64,000 nucleotides of DNA from Dromaius novaehollandiae (lineage: Eukaryota > Chordata > Aves > Casuariiformes > Dromaiidae): NCBI RefSeq assembly GCF_036370855.1, contig NC_088117.1, forward strand, positions 4,216,001 through 4,280,000. Direction: 5' to 3'. The position numbers and the translations under genes were made by a program. This document shows positions 14,101 to 26,100 of this stretch, in pieces. How positions within the stretch are numbered: the first letter of the stretch is position 1; every line of letters starts with the position of its first letter. The notes under the pieces were generated by a model that had not been told where the DNA came from, did no database searches, and worked only from the letters and a program-made list of their open reading frames with translations.

Positions 14101-17100
14101 GGAGGCAGCTGAGCGTGTTAGTGAATCCTGGCCAGCACTCAAGCAACTGGAGTGTATTTTCTCAGCAAAAACAGGAGGAACCTGTTAGTTTAGAACTTAG
14201 AAAGTAGTTTTTGTTTGTTTGTTTGTTTTTGGCGGGGGGAGCTTTAGAAAGGTGCTTGGTGGGCAATATTTTAACCAATTCTCAATAGACAGGTCCAGCC
14301 TGTCCCTTGAACGTCTCCACACCTAGCTGTGGTGTGTCCCCAGATTAAACCTTCTTTTGTGACTTGTATACACCTGGTATAACAAAAATAAGTAAGAAAG
14401 AGGAATGGTTCATAGCTGTGTCTTCCCAAGCAACAGGAAAAAGACTTTGAAGACACCAAAAAAAGGTGTCTCTCTACTGGGATCTTTTTTGACATTTTCC
14501 TTTTTTTCCCTTCTGCTTTCAGCAATCATCGTTTTACCAGCTTCTGCATGCAGGCTGGCCGGTGAGTGTTGGCTGTTAAGTAAGTTTCTGTGGTTTGCTT
14601 TTTCCTCTGCCTGGTCAACTGGATTCTCCTCTTTCTAAGCTTTGTGACAGTGATATCTGTTTTACCAACATTGCCCCTTTTTTCTTTAATCCAGAGACAA
14701 CCTGGACCTGCCGGGCCCCCAGGACATCCAGGGAAGCCAGGAGTACCTGTAAGTAAGAAAAAAACCACTCTGGTTTGCCCTGTCTGGCCCAGTTCTGGCT
14801 TGGCCCCTTTGAGATTGCTGCTTTCCTTGGGAAGCTGACTGAGTTAATGTCTCAAGCTGCTTGAGCAATCCTGGGTTCCCTGGTTGTTTCTGGTGTGCTC
14901 TAATTAAAGGCCTTGGGATTGGATTTCAAAGAAGTCTAATGGTTTACTTGTCTGCATTCCACCGAAATCGAGTGATGTTTGATATCTAACTCCCTTTGGC
15001 AAACTCAGCCCCAATCCTCTCTCCACCAGGCTCTTTCAGTAGAACAGGGCTGGTTTATGTTCATGGAGGATCAGGTTCCTAATACTGGTTTTGTGTATGG
15101 CCAGTCGTTTGTCTAAGTGCAATATGAATCCGTTCATAGATGCCCAAAAGCAAGCCAACAAATAGCTAATATGATATTTATGTATGACCCAACCCCAAGT
15201 TGGTGAGTCTGCGATTCCATACCCTGTGGTGCCTCTTCAAGCAACAGTCCGGGTTCCTACTTGGTGCTGATGTCCCCGGCAGGTTTGTGCGTGTCGGACT
15301 GAGGTAGAAACAGAGCGGGGAGCAGGGCTGTGGAAAATGTGGTGGTACAAGGCAAAAGAAACGAAGACAAAACTACAGGAAAGACCCTTTATGTGCTGAC
15401 CTCCCATAGGGCATTAAAGCAATGGAGAACCAGATTTTCTCCTGCCTGCTTGGCTTAAATCTGCCCTCGCCACAAGCTCTGCGAAGGCAGCGAGGCGAGG
15501 GCAGCCTCTGGTGAAGCCGCCGGGCACTCTGACGCAAATCGCGCTGCTCTGCAGCCTCGGCCTGCCGTTCCCGAGGCTACGTTTGTGCATTGCTCGTTGT
15601 TCTCCCTGTAACCGTATCTGGGAGCAAGGCTGCAAGGCCCAAGCTTCTTTCAGCGCGGCAAACGCTGCAACGTGATCTGGGCTGGCTGAGGGGGATGGTG
15701 ACTGTTTGTTGACTTGATCCCTGTTTGTGTGCAGGGGCCTTCCGGATATCCAGGGGAGCCAGGTGAAAAAGGGCAGCTGGGGTACATGGTAAGTGCAGCC
15801 TGCTCGTGTCGTTGGTCTGGGGGATGTTGGCAGAAGTTCCCAGCTGCAGGGTGCTATGGGGGTGTGGGGCACGGGCTTAGCTGTGCAGAGTGCCCTGTTT
15901 GGAGAGGTATTGAGCATGCCCTCAATACTGTCCTTGTGCTCCTAGGAGCCCAGCCGCCCCTTAGATCACAGCTGGGAACTCTGGGTGAAGGAGAATGGTA
16001 AAAATAAGGTTTGCTCCTGGTTTGGGACCTCTGCAGGGAAGCATTTGCCTGGTTTGAAGGTTCATGTGCAGTGGCAAAGAAAGGATGTCCCAGACCTCTC
16101 CCCAGGGTTGGTTCTGCCCACGAGAGGGCTTGTATGGGCTTGTGTTGACCAGGTCAATGCTGCAGCTCCTAGGCCCTCTGCCAGATGGGTAAGCGACTGC
16201 TCAACAAAGTCCATTTGGGTGCTGGACTCTGCTTTGTGTCTTCTGACACCCTCCTGGGCAGACAAGCTGGGGTAGGGGTGGTCCCAAAGGCGCACTGTCC
16301 TTTTGTCTGCACATCACATTCTCGAAACCATCAACTTCCTTCCCTTGAACTGTGGCTGAAGAGTTATGTGACTCTCCAGCTCCCTGTGGCTCTTCCCTCT
16401 TCCCGTGCTCTGCCGAGAGGAGCTGCCATGCGGCCCAGCTGTCCCCCGGGACCAAGCGAGCACAGCTGGGTGAGGGGTTTGGATGCCCCGGTGGAAACAA
16501 CGAAAGGAGAGCAGATGGCCGAACCTCTGAGCATCACTGGAGCTTTCCATTCACTCTCCCACCAGCACTTGCTGGTACCCAGCCCTCGTGGGAAGGACTG
16601 ACGCATCCCAAATTAAATACCATCTCGTCAGAGCTCATTCGCAGATGTTCCCTAGGGCGCCCGCCTGTCTCTCTTGCTCTGAGGCCTCTTTGTCCTGGCT
16701 GCTGCACGGCTGCTCAGAAGGGACGGCAGCTCCCTTCGCTGATGCTCCTCATCTCTCTACTCATTGATCTACAAAAGCAGTTTTCTTCCTTCAGCTCTCC
16801 CGTGCTTCCCACCCTGTGCAGCATCTCTTGCGGGTGTCCTCAGCCACCTTAGTCCCCTCTGCTCCCTTTCAGCAATGACCTTCCTTTCTTCCTGCTGTCT
16901 TTGTCCTTGGGTCTTCCTCCCCATAAAGTGGAGTGGCTTTTCTTCTGCCTTGGGAAGGGGAGCCTCCTCCAGGCTGGATGTGCTGAGGACAGAGGGACAG
17001 GCCACAGTGGCCTATCCTTCAACACAGACGATGCTACAGAGAGGGAAGGAGCTTTCTGAAAGGAAACTTAGCATTGCCCGTGCTCTGCCCTTTCCAGGGT

Positions 17101-20100
17101 GGTGGAGCCTCATCCCGTGTGCCCACCCAGAGGCATCCAGGTTACAGCGTGGAGACGTTGCAGAGCTTTCCTGGCTCCCACGGGGCACCTGCTGGGGCAC
17201 CTTAATGCCGAAAGGAGCAGCTCCCGGGCTTGCATGGATCAAAGCTGAAGGAGGACTTAGGCTGCAAAGGGCAATCTTTGCCGTGGGGAGGTTTCAAGAG
17301 GCATGGCTCAGCTGTGCCAAAGTCCCTTGGCCTGACCCGAGCACCCTTCCTCGGTCAGACAGCACTGTACCTACGAGCCTGGTGGCAGGGACAGCAAGCA
17401 GGACTCGGGCCAGTTCTTGGCAGCTGTGTTGAACTTTCACGGTACAGCCACAAAAGCCTAAAAAATTTAGAGACTTGACATCTTGGGCAGAGAAAACGGC
17501 TACATCATACGGCCTGGATGCAGGACTCTCTGCTCCATCAAACGTCCTGCTGCAAGGTGGCCCCTTACCCTCCAGGGCTGCTCAGCTGCAGCAGGGACGC
17601 CCTGTGCGGGTAGTGTTTTACCAGCTGCCGACATCTGGAAGCCGTCACTGGCTGTGTTAAGCCAGTGGAGTGTAAACACTGGGGTCTGTCAGTGTAGCTT
17701 AATCAAAAGGTACCAAAATTATTCTCCATCTTCACATAAACAGGATCTGTGAGGGGAGTCACTGGCTCGTGGGGGGATTAGTGCAGAAATGAAAAGGAGC
17801 ATTTTTTTCTCCTCTTCTTGGATACATCTGTGAGCCTGATGTGCTCGCTCCAGGGGCTGTGTTTCGCAATGGCTCGAGGCAGCTGCCGGCACCGGGTGGC
17901 TGCAAGCTGGGGTCTGTGCTGCGGTTCGGTGCTAGCATCACCCTTCCCAGCTCTTGCTGGCTCCTCTCCTGAGCTTGCTCCGATTGCAGGGGTGTTGCTG
18001 GTGCCTGCCGATGGCCTGACTCGATGGCGTTCACCCTTCAGCACTGGGACTTCAACTTTCTTTTGGGCTCAGCGCCTATGGTGTCCACCAACGGACCCTG
18101 CCCAGAGGATCTGGGGATCAAACGGGGCTTGGGAGAAGACCAGGAGCCTCCTGCTCATTCTGTGTTGCTCCAGTCCTGAGCAAAACAGCCCCAGATCAGG
18201 GCACCTTGTCTGCGACAAACTCGGCTGTTCTTGACCAACGCAGGGTAGTTTTGGTGACCTCTCTGGTTAAGGTTCATGTCTCCACTTGAGCTTGGCCCCA
18301 GAGATTTTGCAGCCCACTCTGGCAGGTGTCCGTTCCCTGCCCTCGAGGTGCAGCCCCTCCTCGTCACCGTCCCCTCCTGGCCATGCGCCCCGGCACGCCG
18401 CTGTCTGTACTACCCCGTGCAGAGCTGCCAAGCAGCTCTTCATTAAACTTCCCCCAAACAAGCTTGGTTGTTATTTGCAAAACCAGGCTCTTCAGTTAAA
18501 AAAGATGAAAAATTGAAGTTGCTGCTTCTTTCTGCACTTCCTCCAAACTCCTGCTTTTTAAACTAAAAGTCTAGATTTGGCAGTGACAAAATATTCCAAA
18601 GTTTTTGAGAAAGCCAAATAGTCAAACCAATTTGAAGGGAAGTATTTTCTATTTGTTCCAGACTGATTTTACCTAGAATTTATCTAGAATTGCCAGTGGG
18701 CTAAGGAAAAAAAACAAAAAATGAAAAAACCCTGCCCCTAAGCTTTAGCTAGCAGTAACCAGTTCAGAGGATCTGCTGTGGTTCCTGCACATGGGCACGG
18801 ATCAGAGGTGGCTTCGAGTTCAAGCAATAGAGCTGAGAAACGCATGCACAAAGCTTTGGCTTGACCTCTTCCTAATGCCTTTCTCATTCCCCAGCTTCCA
18901 GTTTGTTTCCTGTTACAGGGCTGCCGATTTCGACTTTCTGTACTTTGAGTTTGGAGGGAATAGGCAGTTCTGCGTGATGAATGTTTTCACTCGTCAGTGC
19001 CTAGATGCAGGTGGAGTGGTGAAAGCTGTCCCGGAGCAGTGCTGTGCAAAGTTTGTCCCTCTACCAGATGTCCCTGTCTCTTTGCGAAGCACTTGGTGAT
19101 TAGCAGGCGGGATTGCTGTAAAACGAGAGGCAGGCAGAGCTCAGCGTTTGGTTTATAGGCTTCATAACGACTTGGACTTTTTGCTAACCTTTCTACAACT
19201 CCGGGAGCATGTTTCTTGGTTTCCCCTGGTGTTTGACTATCATCAGTGTTTATGGTGGGAATAAAATGCTTGCTTTCTCTGTTTCTTCCCCCTGCATACA
19301 AATCTGAGTCGCAGAGTGTCGCTCTGATTCATTTTCACTCTTGATTTTGCTCTCCGCAGGGAGAACCTGGACTTCAGGGCGTGCCAGGACGTGCGGGTTA
19401 TCCCGGGTCAGATGGGTTTCCTGGGCTGGACGGCAAGCCCGGGCCGTCGGGGCTCCCGGGAGAGCAGGTGAGGAAGGACCGCAGCTTAGTGCAACGGGAA
19501 GCTACAGCCGGCCAAAGTCGCAGCCCCAGAGCTGTACCCCCACCCAGAAGGAAGAGACGAGGGGATGGAGACAACAAGGTCCTGCCTCACTATTCCAGGC
19601 TTCTCCCCAGAAAGCCTCCCTTGGCCTGTCCTCCAGACCTTGCTAATACACTGCTCTGGCTGTGTTTAAAGGAAGATGCTCGCAGGGCAGTGGTCTAGAG
19701 ACTGTCTTTTTGCCCTGGCTGACAATAAAGAGCTGAGAAAGCAAGGTTGCTGCTGCTGCTACTGGTCGTTTGCCTCTGTTAACTAGAATAATTCCCCTAA
19801 GCCTACAAACTGCAAACGCCGTTAGGTGGAGCTTCAGGTATTCCTGGATAAATGCCTCAAGGTTCATGATTCCTCAGAGAAAGGGCTGTAAAACACTGCA
19901 AATGTGTGCTAAGATGCAGTTATTGGCCCTGGAATAACCTGTGCTCTGCAAAATCCTTCACTACGGCAGGCTTGAGCATTGATGTTGGCTCGCTTTTCTG
20001 TACTTGAATTACCTAGTTGCTTTTATGGGAGGAAATAAGTGGGGAAAAAGAAATAGTGAGAGTGATCATGGATTCCCCGGATAGCGTTCAAGCTGCAAAG

Positions 20101-23100
20101 CTTGTCAGCTGTTGGCGTGACTATCCCTTCCCTTGTCCGTGCCCATGCCTGACATGGGCCGGGAGCCTGGGAATTTTGAGGGAGGAGGAAGGGAAATGCA
20201 ACAAAGTGCAGGTCTGTCAGGCTGCGGAAAGCCGGCACCGGCTCCATCCCCTCCGCAGGGAAGCGGAGGTGGGTTGGGTGCTGTCTGGGTTTTAGAATAG
20301 TCTGATGCTGGAAGGCGTAAGGCTGGTTTTCACGCAGGGTTAATGAGAGCGTTGCTTGGTGAAAGCCGCAGCTGGTGGAGGGAGGGGAAGACTGCAAGTG
20401 GTCTATGCGTGAAGCCAAAAGCCAACAAAAAAAGCAGCTGGGAAAGCACTTTTAGAGTGGCCTTGGGGAGCTGCCAGAGATTTTTTGGGGGCAGAGGGTT
20501 TGCTGGAAAGAGGCTGAGAAAAGAGCTGGAGATGTGTCTTCCCCTTTGCTGGCCCAGGAGGCCAAGGCTGCCAGCAGACCTTGGTCCATGCTGTGTGCAG
20601 CTGTCCCTGGGGAACATGCGCTAAGTGCTTGGGCTGAAAGCTTTCTCGGGATGGTTTTCCAGCATGGTGCCAGGAACCGAACAAAACTGAGACATTTGTG
20701 GCTTTCGGGAGCAACCTCGGGAGTCTGAAGCGGGACGGCTGTGGGCAGAGGGAGAGGCCCCCCGAGCACTGGGGAGGGGGAAGTGGGGCTGGAGCCAGGC
20801 CTGCACCGTGGTGGACTGGCCCCAGGACATCAGCACGCGGCGGAGGTGCTGGACAGCCCTGAGCACCTCGTCCACTCCTGCCTCCTCCTCCACAGGGCCT
20901 GCAGGGATTTAAAGGTGACCAAGGGCTGGCTGGAGAGAAGGGCGAAGAGGTAAGCTGGCGGTGGTCTCTCTTGCTCTGCAACCTGGTGCTGGGGGAGGGA
21001 TTCACTGACGGCCAAAATCCTGCCATTGCCCCACTGCCTCGCACGTTCCCTCTCCCCGGGAGACACCTGTGGAAAGCTCCCCCGGCTGCAAGGTGCTGCA
21101 GCACTGCTCCCTCCATCGCTCTCGCATCCCTTGTGCCGGTGGGTGTAAAGCCTGCCCAGCACAGGGGTGGGGGAGTCTGTTGGCACCCAGCGATTTCAAG
21201 GGAGCTATTCATTTTCTTTTTTTTTTTTTTTCATTTTGTTCTGTCTTCCTTTTCAAGCATTAAGAGCTTTTGATTAATGGATTAACTGGTCCTGCATCAG
21301 CAGTGCCCTCTGACCAGTACCCATGTCCCTACCCAGCTTGCGGGCAGCGGGATGGACAAGTGCCACCCTGAAGCCATGTTTCAGTTCCCTACTGTCAAAT
21401 CTAGCAATGTGGGATCCCAGCTTGCAGACTTCATTGCCGGGATGTCCCTGCTCAGCCTCTGGCGGTGTAAGGCATGTTGTACTCAGAGCTGCGCTTTCAG
21501 TGTAGGGTTTTCAAGGTCTGTTAGCATAAAACAGCTGCAGTTCCTCACCTGGCTGCTATTGCAGTGGATTTGTCAGCCAGAATATAAAATGTCTATAAAA
21601 AAGTAAATGCTAGTGGTTTCTGTTACTTTATTTTTTCCCCCAGCCTTTTTAAGAGTTGCCTACAATTTTTAGAGTTGCCCAAGAGATTTTGGCCCTGCAT
21701 TCCTCTGAGGTGCCATCAAATAGGGGTATCTGAATCTCTGGGCCATTTCAATGCAGTTTCTTCCTTTTGAAGCAGAAATTCCATGTGGTTTTTCAGTTAT
21801 GTTTTCTAGCCCGTATTTTGCCCCCTGGCCAATGAAGGACATCATCTCATCATCCAGCAGGAGAATCTCTTGCCCTTGGACTTCACCTCTCTGTACTTGG
21901 GCACTCAGCCGTTGGTGGCTGATGAAACACGAAGCATTGCACCACTTGCACGGGCTCATGAATCCTTTTTTTGTTCCACGGCTGCTGTGGGTAACGAAGC
22001 TGGTGAGGCTTTTCCTTCTGGAGCTGCCTTGTTTAGTACAGACTTGAGCCCTGTCCCATGGCACAGACAGTCCTTTGAGTCACATCAGCTGCATTCAAAC
22101 CATGATGCTCCGGTTGTGGCTCGTACATCTCTGTTGTTCCCATTTCAGGGGTTCTCAGGTGACCCTGGACCAGCTGGGGAGAAAGGAGAGAAGGGAGCAA
22201 AGGTCAGCGTCCATCCCACCTCCTCTCAGCCTTGCCCGGGGCGGCCAGGGGATGTCCTCCTTCCCTGCTGTGTCCTCCCCGGCTGGCTCCTGCTGCCTGG
22301 GCCGTGGTCTCCTCCCTGGTCATTCAGGCTGCTCTTTGCTTTTCCAGGGGGTGAAAGGACAAAATGGTCCCCCAGGTCCTGCTGGGGTTCACGTAAGTTA
22401 ATAGGAAAGCATTGTGCATCGTTGTCTTTGATGTGCTGGGATTGCGCCTTCCCTTTCTCCGTGTACCCTCGTCCCCCCTTCCCTGGGCCATGCAGAAGTG
22501 CTGCTGTAAGCGCTCCTGGCTGCTTTCCGGCCATGGAGGAGGCAGGAGCAGCCTGTGCCGGGAGAGAGGCAGAGGCGGGGATGGACCACGTTCGATTCCT
22601 GGCTCTAGCACCTTGCTCCGGGCTTCTCTCCTAGGGGACGACGGGTCTGAAGGGTGCCACCGGCTTCCAGGGCCCCATGGGCCCCGAGGTGAGTGGTTGT
22701 GCTGTGTCTGCGTCGCGAGTCCTCCCCAAAGAGAGGCACGGAGAAGATCATCTGTCCATGTCTCCTGGTGCCTGCTGCCTCCCACCCAAAGGACGTGGCC
22801 ACGGGAGGGAGGAGCTGGGCTTTGCAGGGCAGTGGCACCTCTTCAGCATGGATTTTTACACCTGAACTAATTCTTTTGGCTGGTGCTAAAGACAAACGAT
22901 CCCTTGTAGAGCATGTTGCCTCGTGACTTATTTTGGGTGTCCACCTTCAGATGAGATGAAGCCCTGGCCAGCAGCACCTGTTTTTTTTTTTTTCCATGCA
23001 GCTCTCAGCATGCCAATAGCTTAACTGCTGCCAGGTCTTTGGGAGGCATCCTAACAAGGCCCGGTTTTGCAGAGGGTTTAAAAGGAAAATTGAAGTGCTT

Positions 23101-26100
23101 TTGCAGTGGTTAATGGGAGCACCTCCCAACGTGAAGGGAGTGCGAGAGGAAGGGACTTGCTTGGGGCTGTACCATGTAGCAATGGAAGCCATATCTGGGC
23201 CAGGGGATAGCAGGTCCTTAGAAGGGACCTCAAATAGCTGATACTTGATGTGAAGAAAAAGGGGAATTTGGGATGTGAAGACCAGGAGGAGAGAATCGAA
23301 GCAAAATATGCTAGAAAAATGACATTCGTCTCCTGTTTCTCTCTCCTTCTCCAGGGGGAAGGTGGCTCAGCGGGTCCCCCAGGCCCTGCCGGCCCTATGG
23401 TAAGTCATGGCTTTTCCATACAAACCGCTGCTCTAACGAGGGGCATGCTCGCACTCGAGGAGCCCTTGCTGCTGGCAGGCTGACCGCGGTGGCTCTGCTT
23501 GCCCACGGGGCCGTGGGGCCGGGAGCAGCTCCGCTCTGCGCCCCAGCGAAGCAGCCTTGCCTTCCCCTCCACGCGCTTCGCTTGGCCCCTCGCTCCCTGC
23601 CGCGGGGCCGTGGAGGCGCGGGGAAAGGCAGGAGCGACTTCGGAGCTGAGCACCGCTGTCGCCTTGCAGGGAGAGCCGGGCCAGCCGGGATCGGTGGGGT
23701 GCCAAGGAGTCAACGGCTCGCAGGTGGGTCTGCGCCGGCAGCACCCCACTCCCGCTGTTCATTCGGGACGTTTGCTACCCGCGTGGCTGCTGCGTTCACC
23801 CCGTCTGTTCTCTGCTCTCTCCTTAGGGAGAAATGGGCCCTACTGGCTTGCCAGGGCCCCGGGGCCCCAAGGTATGTTGTTGGCACGCTTGCTCCGAGCA
23901 AACCTTGCAGCGACGGGTTGAGTTGGGAGGGCTCAGTGCCAGCACCGAGTCCCAGAGTCCTGGCGTGGCGGGTGCCAGCACTGCGGCATCGCTGGGAGAA
24001 GGGAGGGGAGATTAAACCTGTAACCCCATGCCCCGAAACACTGAGATGGCGGTGCAGATCCCTTTTGTGTCAGGAGAAGATGGACCTCTCTGGGGTGTGA
24101 AGGAGCGGTGAGACGGTCCCCTCGCACCTCCCAGCTCAGCCCGCCCGCAGGAACCTGGCCTCCGTGTCCCAGGAGGATGCCCCAACTCCCGATTATTCCA
24201 GGCCAGGATTCCTCCCCTCCCTCTGTTTCTGCAAAGCAGCATTTCCAAAGGAGAGGATGTTCCTTGGGAAAATCCCTAGTGCGGACTGCGGGTTTTACAG
24301 TGCACTTGCATTGATTTAATTGTAATTACAGGTTTTCTCCCCACCCTGTTTTTGTAGGGACCGCAGGGCTTGCAGGGGAGACGTGGACCCCCTGGCCTGA
24401 GGGGCACACAGGTACATGGTGCTTCAGGTGTTGTCCTGGCTCAGAGCCCGTGGTATTTCCAAGGTACTGGGTGCAGGTCCCCACTCGTGTGGCCTTCTCC
24501 TTAGCTCTGGCAAAGGAGCTGCTGAAACTTGTCCCATTGCACCTTACAAATGTGGATGAAGGCCTTGACTCCTCCAGTCTTTACGGCTGTCTCAAGGAGC
24601 GGAGGGAATGCATGGGAAGGCCTGTGTCCTCATGGGCAGGCTGCTGAGCAGAGCTGGATGCTCTGGGCAGGCTTCAGCTGACAAAATACGGGGGTGCCTG
24701 GTGTGCCTGGATGACCACATCTGTCCCAGCCACCCTCAGCTCTGTGTGTTGTCAGTGGAGATGCAGCCCCTGTAACCCATGGGGTCCTGTGGCATGACCC
24801 ATCCACTCCTCGAGTCCATGTCTCGGATAACTGTACCCTAAAAGTGCCCATTTCAAGCTGATGGACACTAGATGTGTGCCCTGAGCTGCACAGCCCATGT
24901 CCCAGGCTGGGTGACGGGCACCTCCTCCTCTGCAGCGCTGCCACTCTCTCTTCTTCCAGATTCTTAAATCCTTTGCTTTTCTCATCCACTCCAGGGTGCA
25001 ACTGGGATAGGAGGATCCTCTGGACCAAAAGGAGGCATTGTAAGAACTTCTTGCCCATGTATTTATCTAAGCCCTGCTAAACCCTTCTCCTCCTCTGACT
25101 CCCATCATCCTTCCTCTGCTGTTAGTGCAGTTGCATGCAAGTCCTAGGCTAAGCCCATTGCTCTAATATCTCATATCTTTATCTCTGAATTTTGTACCTT
25201 CATCCCTGAGAGGAGCAAAATACTTCCTACCATCTGCTGCTTAGACTGGTGAACTCCAGCTGGGGCAGGTTGGCTCCCTTAGGCTGTGCTGGGAGCAGGA
25301 TCTTCTCTTTGGAAGCTCAGCTCGATCTCTGGTGGGGATGAAATGCAGGCTCAAGGGCTTCCCCACCAGGAGACCTCCCTCCCTTGGGTGTCTATCCAGA
25401 GAGGATGGGGTAAAGTGTCCCTGCTGCTGGTTTTGAGGGGAAGAGACAGGCTCTGTTTGCAGTAGACCTTGCAAGATAGGCCTGGAGGGATTTGGCAGCC
25501 CCAGGGGGCAGGAGATGGCTGGGCTGTGTGGCCTGCTGGAGAGAAAAGCCAGTGGACGTCCCTGGGTTGCTGCAGGTTGTCCTGTCTGATGGAACCTGTC
25601 CCATTGAAATGGCAGTTCTCAGTGCTGACCCCCTCCACTTCATAGCCCTCTATGGGCCAAAAGGGGGAAAAGAAGTTAATATATATGTATATATATTAAA
25701 AAAAAAAAAACAAACAGTTTTGAGCCTGCAAGGGAGAAGACCAGAGATCTTGGTGGTGTTCCTCAGCCAAGGGCTGGTCTAGTTTATGCGGAAGGGATAG
25801 GGAGCAGGGTAGCGATGCCATGTAGTGGCTCTGCTTGCAGCCCAGCCTCATGGCTGTGGTCAGAAGAGCCTGCTCCAGGGCTTCTGGCCTTGCCCAGCGA
25901 TGGCCTGGCATCAGCCCATGTCCCTCTGTCCTTCTTCCCCTCTGTCCCACTCAAAGGCTCCTCTTCTGCCACGCAGGTGCAGAAATGGTCACAGAGGAGT
26001 GGGGGTCTGCAGGCCTGAGGGGGGTTAAGTGCAGGAGTAGTTGTGCAGAGACCAAACAGACCACAGTGTGGCCCCGGCTAATCAAGGCGTTGTGTTGCAG

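Larger units (their letters stand above)
6811..14522. other. Intron 2 (7.7 kb), largest intron in the window
   Basis: Non-coding. It holds MIR-like fragments near 8215-8345 and 8400-8540, a 34-bp tandem duplication at 10247-10314, a GAGGAG purine run near 12145-12165, and a GTTT-type run near 14207-14229. No further collagen exon could be recognised. Confidence 0.75.

Noticed and set aside
18791..19099. 102-codon ORF in intron 5 with a splice-like gtgg after 'gatgcag'.
   Set aside because: Not collagenous, and e5 and e6 already join in frame without it.
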